Assembly (NCBI RefSeq): GCF_013408565.1
Contig: NZ_JACBZX010000001.1
Coordinates: 2,294,001 to 2,358,000, forward strand
Origin: Janibacter alkaliphilus
Lineage (GTDB): Bacteria > Actinomycetota > Actinomycetes > Actinomycetales > Dermatophilaceae
Direction: 5' to 3'
DNA: 64,000 nucleotides
Numbering within the stretch: the first letter of the stretch is position 1; each line of letters begins with the position of its first letter. Below the pieces are notes generated by a model. The model saw nothing but the letters and a program-made list of their open reading frames with translations, had not been told where the DNA came from and did not search any database. Made by a program: the position numbers and the translations under genes. Shown one piece after another: positions 28,752 to 37,395 of the stretch.

Positions 28752-30919
28752 GCAGCCCGGCAGGACCGCCGGTCGCCGCCACCGGGGAGCACGTGCGCAC
28801 CCACCACGGGGACCGCGTCGAGGACCCCTACGAGTGGCTGCGCGACCCGCAGGACCCGTCGGTGCTGGCCCACCTCGAGGCGGAGAACGCCTGGACCGCC
28901 GAGCGCACCGCCCACCTGGAGCCGGTGCGCGAGGCGATCTTCACCGAGATCCGCTCCCGCACCCGGGAGACCGACCTCACCGTGCCGGTGCCGGCCGGGC
29001 CGTGGTGGTACTACACCCGCACCCGCGAGGGGCAGCAGTACCCCACCTACTGCCGGGCCCCGCTGCACGACCGGGCCGCGGTGCCCGAGCTCGACCCGGA
29101 GCGCCCGCTGCCGGGGGAGAGCGTGCTGCTGGACGCGAACGCCGCCGCCGACGGCTCGGAGTTCTTCGCCCTCGGCGCCTACGAGATCAGCCCCGACCAC
29201 GGGCGCCTCGCCTGGTCGGCGGACGTCACCGGCGACGAGCGCTTCGACCTGCGGGTGGTCGACCTGGGCACCGGCGAGGTGCTCGACGACAGCGTCCGGG
29301 GGGTCGGCTACGGCGCGGTCTTCTCCCGGGACGGGCGGCACCTGCTCTACGTCCGGGTGGACGAGGCCTGGCGCCCCTTCGAGGTGTGGTGCCACGAGAT
29401 CGGCGCCGACGTGGCCAGCGACGTGCTCGTGCACCGCGAGGAGGACGAGCGCTTCTGGCTGGGCATCGACCGGAGCCGGGACGACCGCTGGATCATCCTC
29501 GGGCTGGGCAGCCGCACCACCAGCGAGGTGCACCTGCTCGACGCCGACGACCCGACCGGGCCGCTGCGCTGCGTCTCGCCCCGCGAGCCCGGGGTGGAGT
29601 ACGACGTCGAGCCGGCCGGGGACCACCTGCTCGTGGTGCACAACGCCCGGCAGCGCGAGTGGGACCTCGCCTGGGCGCCGCTCGAGGCGACCAGCCGAGA
29701 GCAGTGGCAGCCGCTGCTGGATGCGGGCGAGGGGGAGCGCTTCCTCGGGGTGGACGCCTACGACGACGTCGCCGTGCTCACTCTGCGCCGGGGCGGTGTG
29801 CCGTCGGCCCGGCTGCTGCCCCGGGTCACGCGCTCCGGCACGCCGTCGCCGCAGGACTACGGCCCGGCCCGCGAGGTGGTCGTCGGCGACGACCCGATGG
29901 CCACGGTCAGCGTGCTCGGCGCAGCCGACCCGGACACCGACCGGCTGCGGGTGAGCCACGAGTCCTGGGTGAGCCCTCGGGCGATCTACGACCTCGTGCT
30001 GGGCATGGACGTGTCCTCCGACGGCGCAGCCACCGACGAGCTGGTGCTGCTGCGCCGGCACCCGGTGGAGAACGTCGACCTCGACGACTACGAGCAGCGC
30101 CGCGAGTGGGTCACCGCCCGCGACGGCACCCAGGTGCCGGTCTCGCTGATCACCCGGCGGGGGACGGTCCCGGACGGCACCAGCCCGGGCCTGATCTACG
30201 GCTACGGCAGCTACGAGATCAGCATGGACCCGTACTTCTCGGTGGCACGGCTCTCGCTGCTCGACCGCGGCGTCGTCTACGCGGTCGCGCACGTGCGCGG
30301 CGGCGGCGAGATGGGCCGCGGCTGGTACGAGGACGGGCGGCTGCTGGACAAGCCGCACACCTTCACCGACTTCGTCGACTGCGCCGCCTGGCTGCACGAG
30401 AGCGGCTGGGTGGCCCCCGACCGGCTGGCCGCCGAGGGCGGCTCGGCCGGCGGGCTGCTCATGGGGGCGGTGACCAACCTCGCCCCGGACCGCTTCCGGG
30501 CGGTGCTGGCCGAGGTCCCCTTCGTCGACACCCTGACGACGATCCTGCGGCCCGAGCTGCCGCTGACCGTGGGGGAGTGGGACGAGTGGGGCAACCCGCT
30601 GGCCGACCCCGAGGTGTACCAGGTGATGCGCGGCTACAGCCCCTACGAGAACGTCGCCGCCCGGCAGTACCCGGCGATCCTCGCGACCACCTCGCTGCAC
30701 GACACCCGGGTCTCCTTCACCGAGCCGGCGAAGTGGGTGGCTCGGCTGCGCGGCACCGTGACCAACGACCCGCTGGCCCGTCCCGTGCTGCTGCGCACCG
30801 AGATGTCCGCCGGGCACGGCGGCCGCTCCGGGCGCTACGACGCGTGGCGGGAGACCGCCGCGGACTGGTCCTTCGTGCTCGACCAGATCGGCGCCACCGA
30901 GCCGCTGCCGCGCGGCTGA
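28748..30919 (+). CDS. Oligopeptidase B-like S9 family serine peptidase
   Basis: Prolyl-oligopeptidase-family enzymes cleave short peptides; the oligopeptidase B branch cuts after basic residues. The 723-residue protein has an N-terminal beta-propeller beginning with the typical VEDPYEWLRD motif and a C-terminal alpha/beta hydrolase domain with the nucleophile motif GGSAGG (Ser566). It also has HVRGGGEMGRGWYEDG and the catalytic-His region MSAGHGGRSGRY. No signal peptide is visible, so it is cytoplasmic. It is translationally coupled to dnaE. The repeat array at 31032 follows. Confidence 0.93.
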   Translation: MSSPAGPPVAATGEHVRTHHGDRVEDPYEWLRDPQDPSVLAHLEAENAWTAERTAHLEPVREAIFTEIRSRTRETDLTVPVPAGPWWYYTRTREGQQYPTYCRAPLHDRAAVPELDPERPLPGESVLLDANAAADGSEFFALGAYEISPDHGRLAWSADVTGDERFDLRVVDLGTGEVLDDSVRGVGYGAVFSRDGRHLLYVRVDEAWRPFEVWCHEIGADVASDVLVHREEDERFWLGIDRSRDDRWIILGLGSRTTSEVHLLDADDPTGPLRCVSPREPGVEYDVEPAGDHLLVVHNARQREWDLAWAPLEATSREQWQPLLDAGEGERFLGVDAYDDVAVLTLRRGGVPSARLLPRVTRSGTPSPQDYGPAREVVVGDDPMATVSVLGAADPDTDRLRVSHESWVSPRAIYDLVLGMDVSSDGAATDELVLLRRHPVENVDLDDYEQRREWVTARDGTQVPVSLITRRGTVPDGTSPGLIYGYGSYEISMDPYFSVARLSLLDRGVVYAVAHVRGGGEMGRGWYEDGRLLDKPHTFTDFVDCAAWLHESGWVAPDRLAAEGGSAGGLLMGAVTNLAPDRFRAVLAEVPFVDTLTTILRPELPLTVGEWDEWGNPLADPEVYQVMRGYSPYENVAARQYPAILATTSLHDTRVSFTEPAKWVARLRGTVTNDPLARPVLLRTEMSAGHGGRSGRYDAWRETAADWSFVLDQIGATEPLPRG

Positions 30920-30955
30920 TCCCCCTGCCAGGCCCGCGCCACCGCCTCGGTAGCC

Positions 30956-30975
30956 CGACAGTCCTAGGACTGTCG
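30956..30975. repeat. Perfect 20-bp palindrome after the S9 peptidase gene
   Basis: CGACAGTCCTAGGACTGTCG is fully self-complementary and begins 37 bp after the peptidase stop. It is followed by a GC-rich stretch with two similar CGCGGTCCTGGC copies and then the tandem array at 31032. It could form a cruciform or terminator-like hairpin for the convergent gene pair, or bind a dimeric regulator; there is no T-run. Confidence 0.6.
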
Positions 30976-31031
30976 CGCTCGCCCGCCTGCGCGCGCGGTC
31001 CTGGCGGACATGCGCGGTCCTGGCACACGCG

Positions 31032-31160
31032 ATTCGCGCCAGCCCCCGCAGCTGCCCGGGCAAATTCGCATCGGCCCCCGCAGCTGCCCGGGCAATTCGC
31101 ATCGGCCCCCGCAGCTGCCCGGGCAAATTCGCATCGGCCCCCGCAAATGCCCGGGCAGAT
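31032..31160 (+). repeat. Tandem repeat array A (4 units, 31-32 bp)
   Basis: Four units carry the palindrome TGCCCGGGCA starting at 31053, 31085, 31116 and 31148 (periods 32, 31, 32). The conserved part is CGCAGCTGCCCGGGCAAATT; the intervening GCATCGGCCCC is the same in units 2-4. The array fills the gap between the convergent S9 peptidase and FAD/Fe-S oxidoreductase genes. It shares its core with arrays B and C but has its own spacer. Variable period and stops argue against coding. Confidence 0.9.
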
Positions 31161-31169
31161 CGCGCCGGG

Positions 31170-34118
31170 TCAGACCAGGGCGTCCGCCAGCAGCTCGAGG
31201 ACGTGCCGGTAGCTCTCACCTGTCGCCCGGGTCATGCCCATCTCGCAGGTGCGGTTGACCGAGGCGTGCGCCGCCGAGCCCAGCGCGGCTACCTCGCGGG
31301 CCTCCTGCGCCGTGGCGGCGTCGGTGAGCTCGGGGTGCAGCATGCCGCGGTCCCCGGCGAAGGCGCAGCACCCCCAGGAGTCCGGGACGACCACCTCCTC
31401 GGACACGGCCTCGGCGACCGTCCGCAGGTGCGCGTCCAGCCCGAGCCGGGTCGAGGAGCACGTCGGGTGCAGGGTCAGCGACGGCAGCGTGCGGGCGATA
31501 CGCCCCTGCGCGAGCAGCGTCGGCAGGACGCGCTCGGCGACGAAGGCCACGGCGTCGACCACGACGAGGTCCGGGGCGCCGTCGCCCACCCCGAGCAGCT
31601 CACGCAACCCTTCGGTGCATGAGCTGGCGTCGCTGAGCACCGGCAGCGCCCCGCCGTCGGTGGCCTCCCTCAGGGCGCCCAGGACCCGCGCACGCATCGC
31701 CTCGTGCCCGGCCCGCTGCCCCTTCGACTTCCACGGCGTCCCGCAGCACAGCCCACCGATCCCGTCAGGGGTGCGGATCCTGACCCCCGCTGCTGCGCAG
31801 ATCCGCTGGACCGCGTCGGCCACCCCGCGGCCACCGTCGACAGGAGCGAAGAGGGTCGAGGTGCAGCTGGGGAACCACACCGCCTCGGCGCCCGCGTCGG
31901 AGATCTCCGGGCGGGACCGACCGCCGGCTGGCAGGTCCGCCGAGTGCTGCGGCACCCGTTCGGCGCCCAGCACCCCACGGGCCAAGGTGCTCGCGCCGCC
32001 CGCCACGACCGACGGGAGCGCGGCGGCCGCGGTGAGCGCACCACCGCCGGCCCGGGTGACCAGACCCCAGTGCTGCGCTGCGCTGCGCCAGGCGCGCGAC
32101 TCGGCACCGCCGGTCTCCTCGGCCCGCAGCCGGCGCACCAGGTCGCCGGTGTTGATGAGCACCGGGCACGAGGTCTGGCACATCCCGTCGACCGCACAGG
32201 TCTGCACACCGTCGTAGGCGTACTCCGCGCGCAGCGCCGCGGCCAGCGCGTCGTCGCCGTCGGCCTCGGCGCGGGTCAGCTCGCGCCGCAGCACGATCCG
32301 CTCGCGGGGGGTGAGGGTGAGGTCGCGGCTGGGGCAGACCGGCTCGCAGTAGCCGCACTCCACGCACCGGTCCACCTCGTCCTCGACCGGCGGCGCGGTC
32401 TTGAGGTGGCGCAGGTGGGCGTGCGGGTCGTCGGTGATGAGCACTCCCGGCCCGAGGACGCCTCCCGGGTCGACGAGGGCCTTGACCTGCTGCATCACCC
32501 GGTAGAGGTTGTCGCCGACCTGCCGGCGGACGAAGGGGGCCATGATCCGCCCGGTGCCGTGCTCGGCCTTGAGCGTGCCGCCGCGGCGCAGCACGAGCTC
32601 GGCCATCTCCTCGGTGAAGTCGGCGTAGCGGCGCAGGTGCTCCAGCCCGGGCGGCACCGGCGCAGTCATGGGAGCCGTCCCCGGCGCTGCCGCGGGAGCC
32701 GTCCCCGGCGCTGTCATGGGCGCCGCCCTGTCGCCCCCTTCAACCGACAGCCTCCCGTCACCCGGATCATCCTCGTCACCGAAGTCCTCGGTGATCATGA
32801 AGTGGATGTTGCCGTCCTTGGCGTGCCCGAAGATCACCGCGTCCGCGTAGCCGTACCGGTCGAAGAGGGCGGTGAGCTCGGTGCAGGTGGGGCCCAGCTC
32901 GGGCACCGGGACGGCGATGTCCTCCAGCAGCGCGGTGGTGCCCGAGCGGCGGTTGCCGGCCACCGTGGTGAAGAGACCCTTGCGGGCGTGCCACAGCGCC
33001 GCCCGGCGTGTCGGGTCGCTGGTGAAGGTGGCCGCGTGCACCAGCGGCAGGCCGGCCCACAGTCCGTCGGTCTCGGCCAACCGGGCCTGCAGCGCCCCGT
33101 CGTCCGCCTCCTGCAGCTCCACCAGCAGCGCACAGTGCGCGGCGACGTCGAGCCCGGCGATCTCCTCGGGGCAGGCCGGGTCGCGCTGGGCGACGAGCAG
33201 GCTGCGGGCGTCGAGCAGCTCGACCGTCGCCGGGCCCGCGGCGACGATCTCCGGCAGGGCGCCGGTGGCCGAGGCCAGGTCGTCGAAGACGAGCAGCGCG
33301 GTCGCGGCGTGCGGGCGCACCGGCACGGTGCGGAAGGTGGCCTCGGCGACGAAGGCCAGCGTGCCCTCGCTGCCGATGACCAGGTGCTCGAGGATGCGCA
33401 CCGGCGCGTCGTGGTCGACGAAGGCGTTCACCCCGTAGCCCATGGTGTTCTTGATCGCGTAGAGCGCGGCGATCCGCTCGGTCGCCGCCGGGTCGGCCCG
33501 GATCTCGTCCCGCAGCCGGGCCAGGCCGGCGTGCAGCGCGGGCTCGGCGCGGCGCAGCACCTCGTCCGCGTCGGGGGCCCCGGTGTCGACGACCGTGCCG
33601 CTGGGCAGCACGAGCACCGCCGACTCCAGGGTGCGGTAGGTGTTCGCGCTGGTCCCGCAGGCCATGCCGGAGGAGTTGTTGGCGACGACGCCGCCGATGG
33701 TGCAGGCGATCTCGCTGGCCGGGTCCGGCCCCAGCGCCGTGCCGTGCCGGCGCAGCCGGGCGTTGACGCTGCGCAGCACCGCACCCGGACCGCAGCGCAC
33801 CCGGGCGCCGTCGTCGAGCACCTCGACGTCCCGGAATCCCTGCCGGGTGTCGGCGAGCACCCCGTCGGTGACCGACTGCCCGGACAGGCTGGTGCCCCCG
33901 GAGCGGAAGGTCACCGAGAACCCGTGCCGGTGGGCCGCCCGCAGCAGCGCGGCCACCTCCTCGACGTCGCCGGGGGTGACCACCGCCGACGGGGTGAGCA
34001 GGTAGTGCGAGGCGTCGTGCGCCGCGGCCAGCCGGTCGGTGGCCCGCAGACCGACCTGGTCGAGCGCCCCGCGCAGGGCGTCGGCCAGGCCGGCGTCGGT
34101 CTCCGGCAGCGGCGGCAC
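31170..34118 (-). CDS. FAD-linked oxidase/Fe-S fusion dehydrogenase (D-lactate/glycolate type)
   Basis: This large flavoprotein resembles D-lactate or 2-hydroxyacid dehydrogenases of the GlcD type fused to a GlpC-like part. Of 982 residues, about 40-250 form the PCMH-type FAD domain (GGTSLSGQSVTDG, SEIACTIGGVVANNSSGM), followed by the C-terminal FAD-oxidase domain. A ferredoxin-like module starts at C585 (CVECGYCEPVCP and later CQTSCP), then come two CCG-type cysteine regions (GGLCCGTPW, SWGCCAFAGD). A Pro/Ala/Thr repeat (TAPGTAPAAAPGTAPMTAP, near 470-490) is a locus-specific insertion. The GTG starts 1 nt after the GMC-gene stop, so it is probably cotranslated. Substrate unknown. Confidence 0.88.
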   Translation of the reverse strand: MPPLPETDAGLADALRGALDQVGLRATDRLAAAHDASHYLLTPSAVVTPGDVEEVAALLRAAHRHGFSVTFRSGGTSLSGQSVTDGVLADTRQGFRDVEVLDDGARVRCGPGAVLRSVNARLRRHGTALGPDPASEIACTIGGVVANNSSGMACGTSANTYRTLESAVLVLPSGTVVDTGAPDADEVLRRAEPALHAGLARLRDEIRADPAATERIAALYAIKNTMGYGVNAFVDHDAPVRILEHLVIGSEGTLAFVAEATFRTVPVRPHAATALLVFDDLASATGALPEIVAAGPATVELLDARSLLVAQRDPACPEEIAGLDVAAHCALLVELQEADDGALQARLAETDGLWAGLPLVHAATFTSDPTRRAALWHARKGLFTTVAGNRRSGTTALLEDIAVPVPELGPTCTELTALFDRYGYADAVIFGHAKDGNIHFMITEDFGDEDDPGDGRLSVEGGDRAAPMTAPGTAPAAAPGTAPMTAPVPPGLEHLRRYADFTEEMAELVLRRGGTLKAEHGTGRIMAPFVRRQVGDNLYRVMQQVKALVDPGGVLGPGVLITDDPHAHLRHLKTAPPVEDEVDRCVECGYCEPVCPSRDLTLTPRERIVLRRELTRAEADGDDALAAALRAEYAYDGVQTCAVDGMCQTSCPVLINTGDLVRRLRAEETGGAESRAWRSAAQHWGLVTRAGGGALTAAAALPSVVAGGASTLARGVLGAERVPQHSADLPAGGRSRPEISDAGAEAVWFPSCTSTLFAPVDGGRGVADAVQRICAAAGVRIRTPDGIGGLCCGTPWKSKGQRAGHEAMRARVLGALREATDGGALPVLSDASSCTEGLRELLGVGDGAPDLVVVDAVAFVAERVLPTLLAQGRIARTLPSLTLHPTCSSTRLGLDAHLRTVAEAVSEEVVVPDSWGCCAFAGDRGMLHPELTDAATAQEAREVAALGSAAHASVNRTCEMGMTRATGESYRHVLELLADALV

Positions 34119-34119
34119 G

Positions 34120-35730
34120 CTAGAGCTGCCGGGTGCTCAGCAGGTCGGCGATGTGCTCGGCCTGCCGGATCGCCAGCGCGACGATCGTCAGGGTCGGGTT
34201 CGCGGCGGCGCCGGTGGTGAAGACCGAGCCGTCGGAGACGAAGAGGTTCGGCACGTCGTGCGCCCGGCCCCAGCCGTCGACCACCCCGTCCTCGGGCCGC
34301 GCGCTCATCCGCGCCGTGCCGAGGTTGTGCGTCGAGGGGTAGGGCGGGGTGCGGTGGGTGCTGGTCGCCCCGACCGCGCCTAAGACCGTCTCCCCGGAGG
34401 CGTACCCGTGGTCGCGCAGCGCCACGTCGTTCGGGTGGTCGTCGAAGTGCACGTTCGGCACCGGCAGCCCGTGCTCGTCCTTGACCGTGGTGTTCAGCGA
34501 GACCCGGTTGCTCTCCTGGGGCATGTCCTCGCCGACGATCCACATCCCGGCGGTGCGCTGGTAGCGGTCGAGGAGGGCGGCGAAGTCGGGACCCCACGAC
34601 CCCGGGTCGACGAAGGCGGCCATGAAGGCCGGGCCGAGCGAGATCGTCTCCATGTAGTACCCGCCGACGAACCCGCGGTCGGGGTCGTGGACCGACTCGT
34701 CGGCGATGAGCCCGGCCATGGTCTCGCCCCGGTACATCCGCACCGGCTGCTCGAAGTGCCCCCAGACGGTGCCGGTGGTGTGCCGCATGTAGTTGCGCCC
34801 CACCTGGCCGGAGGAGTTCGCCAGCCCCTGCGGGAAGCGCGGGGTGCCGGACAGCAGCAGCAGGCGCGGGGTCTCGATGGAGTTGGCGGCGACGCAGACC
34901 AGCCGCGCCGCCTGGCGGTGCAGGTTGCCCTCGGCGTCGAGGTAGAGCACGGCGTCGGCGCGGCCCTGGTCGTCGTGGGTGATCTGCACGGCCTGCGACT
35001 CGGGCCGCAGGTCGAGCCGTCCGGTGGCCGCGGCCCGCGGGATCTCCCGGACCAGGGTGGACCACTTCGAGCCGTTCTTGTCGCCCTGGAAGTTGAAGCC
35101 GTCCTGGATGGACGCGGGGCGGCCGTCGTACTCCTCGGCGTTCGTCGCGTACGGACCGGTGGCGTAGAAGCGGTAGCCCGCCTTCTCGGCGCCGTTGGCG
35201 AAGACCTTGTAGTTGTTGTTCGCCGGCAGCGGCGGGCGCCCGTGCACGTGGGTGGAGCCCATCGCCTGCTCGGCGCGGTCGTAGTAGGGCGCCAGGTCGT
35301 CGTAGGAGATCGGCCAGTCGAGCAGGTTCGCCCCGTCGACCCGGCCGTAGACGCTGCGGGCGCGCAGCTCGTGCGGCTTGAAGCGCGGGGTGGCCCCCGA
35401 CCAGTGGGTGGTCGTCCCGCCGACCGCCTTGACGATCCACGCCGGCAGGTTGGGGAAGTCGCGGGCGATCCGCCACGAGCCCGAGGTGGTCCGCGGGTCC
35501 AACCAGGCCATCTGGTTGAAGGCCTCCCACTCGTCGTTGGTGTAGTCCTCGTGGGTCAGGTAGGGCCCGGCCTCGAGCACGACGACGGGGACCCCCTTCG
35601 CGGTGAGCTCGTGGGCCAGGGTGCCGCCGCCGGCGCCGGAGCCGACGATGACCACCGCCGGTTCGTCCTCCGGGACGGAGAAGCCGGTGACGCTGGTGCC
35701 GGGGGCCGGGGTCTGCTCGCTCGTCGTCAC
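34120..35730 (-). CDS. GMC-family FAD-dependent oxidoreductase
   Basis: GMC flavoenzymes oxidise alcohols or sugars. The 536-residue protein has the N-terminal dinucleotide motif VIVGSGAGGGTLAHEL (about 29-44), GGTTTHWSGATPRF, and the C-terminal active-site region HNLGTARMS with PNLFVSDGSVFTTGAAANPTLT. It has no signal peptide. Pairing with a gluconate-2-dehydrogenase subunit-3-like protein is typical of membrane-linked sugar or polyol dehydrogenases. The GTG overlaps the stop of that upstream gene (GTGA). Substrate cannot be assigned; the neighbouring FAD/Fe-S protein may pass electrons onward (inference). Confidence 0.88.
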   Translation of the reverse strand: MTTSEQTPAPGTSVTGFSVPEDEPAVVIVGSGAGGGTLAHELTAKGVPVVVLEAGPYLTHEDYTNDEWEAFNQMAWLDPRTTSGSWRIARDFPNLPAWIVKAVGGTTTHWSGATPRFKPHELRARSVYGRVDGANLLDWPISYDDLAPYYDRAEQAMGSTHVHGRPPLPANNNYKVFANGAEKAGYRFYATGPYATNAEEYDGRPASIQDGFNFQGDKNGSKWSTLVREIPRAAATGRLDLRPESQAVQITHDDQGRADAVLYLDAEGNLHRQAARLVCVAANSIETPRLLLLSGTPRFPQGLANSSGQVGRNYMRHTTGTVWGHFEQPVRMYRGETMAGLIADESVHDPDRGFVGGYYMETISLGPAFMAAFVDPGSWGPDFAALLDRYQRTAGMWIVGEDMPQESNRVSLNTTVKDEHGLPVPNVHFDDHPNDVALRDHGYASGETVLGAVGATSTHRTPPYPSTHNLGTARMSARPEDGVVDGWGRAHDVPNLFVSDGSVFTTGAAANPTLTIVALAIRQAEHIADLLSTRQL

Positions 35731-36317
35731 TTGGTGACCTCTTCCATGTCGGATGCCGTCGGTCCGGGCTGGTTCACCGGGTCGGCACCGCCGGCGGCCC
35801 CGGGCTGCGGCGCGGCGTGCGGGGGCGCGTCGGCGCCAGGGGCCATCTCGGGCGGGGTCTCGCCCTCGGGGAAGACGATCCGCGGGTCCGGCAGCCAGTC
35901 GAGGTCGTCGAAGCCGCGGTGCAGGTAGCCGCCCTGGTCGAAGGAGGGGCCCTCGTAGCCCAGCGCCTCCCACACCTCGGCGTCGTCGTAGAGGTTGAGC
36001 ACGGCGGTGCGCCGGATGAAGCCGAAGAACTCGGTGCCCTCGACCCGGCGCAGCGCGCGCAGGGCGGCGTCGTCGTCGAGGTCGCGGAAGTCGCCGCCGG
36101 CCATCTGGTTGAGCGAGAGCAGCCCCTGGGCGAGCGCCATCCGGAACCACGTCTCGTTGCGGGCCTCGGTGAGGATCGTCTCGGCGGTCCGCTCGTAGGG
36201 GCCGTCCGGCACGCACTCGTGCGGGAAGGAGACCCGCAGCACCCGCACCAGGGTGGTCCGCGCCTCCTCGGTCAGCTCCACCGCGTTGAGCGAGGGGTAC
36301 TTGGCAGGGAACACCAT
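35727..36317 (-). CDS. Gluconate 2-dehydrogenase subunit 3-like protein
   Basis: This 196-residue protein resembles the small accessory subunit of GMC-type dehydrogenases (LTEEARTTLVRVLRVSFPHE; RRTAVLNLYDDAEVWEALGYEGPSFDQGGYL). The family member is often exported with a Tat signal, which is absent here, so the complex probably stays cytoplasmic. The last 45 residues are Pro/Ala/Gly-rich and likely disordered. It is the first gene of the three-gene minus operon; AAGGAGA lies 6 nt before the ATG. It is divergent from the IclR regulator. Confidence 0.85.
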   Translation of the reverse strand: MVFPAKYPSLNAVELTEEARTTLVRVLRVSFPHECVPDGPYERTAETILTEARNETWFRMALAQGLLSLNQMAGGDFRDLDDDAALRALRRVEGTEFFGFIRRTAVLNLYDDAEVWEALGYEGPSFDQGGYLHRGFDDLDWLPDPRIVFPEGETPPEMAPGADAPPHAAPQPGAAGGADPVNQPGPTASDMEEVTK

Positions 36318-36429
36318 GGCGGTCTCCTTCGCGGGATCATCGTCGATCGGTGGCGCGACCGGAGCTCGTCGTCAGGTCGTGCCCGCTGGTCGCGAGGCTA
36401 GGTGAGCGACGGGGGTCGCCTCCATCGTC

Positions 36430-36448
36430 CTTCTCGCCCCATGAGAAG
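36430..36448. promoter_or_regulatory. Candidate IclR operator 1 in the divergent region
   Basis: CTTCTC and GAGAAG form an inverted repeat around GCCCCAT, between the subunit-3 gene (minus) and the IclR gene (plus). The 18-base core TTCTCGCCCCATGAGAAG matches 15 of 18 positions in a second copy at 37309-37326 upstream of the SDR gene. Recurrence before both units flanking an IclR regulator makes it the best operator candidate. Confidence 0.6.
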
Positions 36449-36535
36449 CCGCGCTTTGCCAGACTGTGGAACGGCGGTCGGCGCGGACGTCGGCGGTGGT
36501 CCGGCACGATCCCGGTCGGCGTGGACGGAGGAACC

Positions 36536-37288
36536 ATGGCGAGCATCGCGGTGGTGCGACGCACCTTCGCCGTGCTGGAGGCGGTCGCGGCGCACGGCAG
36601 CGCGTCTGCGACGCAGATCGCCGACCGGCTGGAGATCCCGCTGCCGACCATCTACCGGCTGCTGCACGAGCTCGTCGAGACCGGCTACCTGGTGCACCTG
36701 CGGGAGGAGCGCAGCTTCGAGCTCGGGCCGAAGTGCTTCGACCTGGGGCTCTCCTTCCGGCAGCGGGTGGTGGCGCCCACCGCGATCCGGGAGGCGACCG
36801 ACCAGCTGCACCGCAGCCTCGGCACCGCCGCCTACTTCGCCGTCTACCGCGGCGAGGACATCGTGCTGACCTACCTCTCGGACTGCGAGCAGCACCCGCG
36901 GTTGCGCCCGCTGCGCTTCGGCTTCCACGAGGCGGCGCACGCCACCGCCTTCGGCAAGATCCTGCTCGCCGGGATGCCGTCCGAGCAGCGTCTGGCCTAC
37001 CTGGAGGCGCGCGGCACCCCGCGGCTGACCGCGGCGACGATGACCGACCGGGGCGCGATCGTCGCGCACCTCGACGAGGTGGCCTCGCGCGGGATCGCCT
37101 GGGAGCACGAGGAGTTCCTCGCCGGGCAGACGTGCGCCGCGGTCCCGGTGCGCAACAGCACCGGGCTGGAGGTCGCCTCGATGGCGATGAGCATGCCGTC
37201 GGCCCGGGCGGCCGGTCGGCACCGGCAGATCGAGAGCGCGCTGCGTGAGCTGGCCGGGCGCTGCTCGCGCTACCTGCGGATGAGCTGA
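36536..37288 (+). CDS. IclR-family transcriptional regulator
   Basis: The 250-residue protein has an N-terminal winged HTH (TFAVLEAVAAHGSASATQIA, LPTIYRLLHELVETGYL) and the IclR effector-binding domain (AAYFAVYRGEDIVL, HATAFGKILLAGM, GIAWEHEEFLAGQTCAAVPV). ATG at 36536 has GGAGG (36527-36531) 4 nt upstream; the GTG 15 bp earlier is less likely. It sits between a divergent oxidoreductase operon and a co-directional SDR/monooxygenase pair, and probably controls both through the shared inverted repeat (36430-36448 and 37309-37326). Effector unknown. Confidence 0.93.
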   Translation: MASIAVVRRTFAVLEAVAAHGSASATQIADRLEIPLPTIYRLLHELVETGYLVHLREERSFELGPKCFDLGLSFRQRVVAPTAIREATDQLHRSLGTAAYFAVYRGEDIVLTYLSDCEQHPRLRPLRFGFHEAAHATAFGKILLAGMPSEQRLAYLEARGTPRLTAATMTDRGAIVAHLDEVASRGIAWEHEEFLAGQTCAAVPVRNSTGLEVASMAMSMPSARAAGRHRQIESALRELAGRCSRYLRMS

Positions 37289-37308
37289 GGCAGATCACGC
37301 GCGGTGCG

Positions 37309-37326
37309 TTCTCGCCCCGCGAGAGG
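37309..37326. promoter_or_regulatory. Candidate IclR operator 2 upstream of the SDR gene
   Basis: TTCTCGCCCCGCGAGAGG matches operator 1 (36431-36448) at 15 of 18 positions, keeping the TTCTCGCCCC arm and GAGA. It lies 70 bp before the SDR start in the 107-bp IclR-SDR gap. A further partial TTCTCCC follows at 37332. Confidence 0.55.
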
Positions 37327-37395
37327 GGTGGTTCTCCCGGTGGGCACCGGCTCAGCAGACTCGGCGGCACTCATCGTCGAGCACAGGAGAAGCCC

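Noticed and set aside
31032..31160. CRISPR array
   Set aside because: The constant part is about 20 bp and the intervals about 12 bp; intervals are repeated rather than unique, and no cas genes are present.
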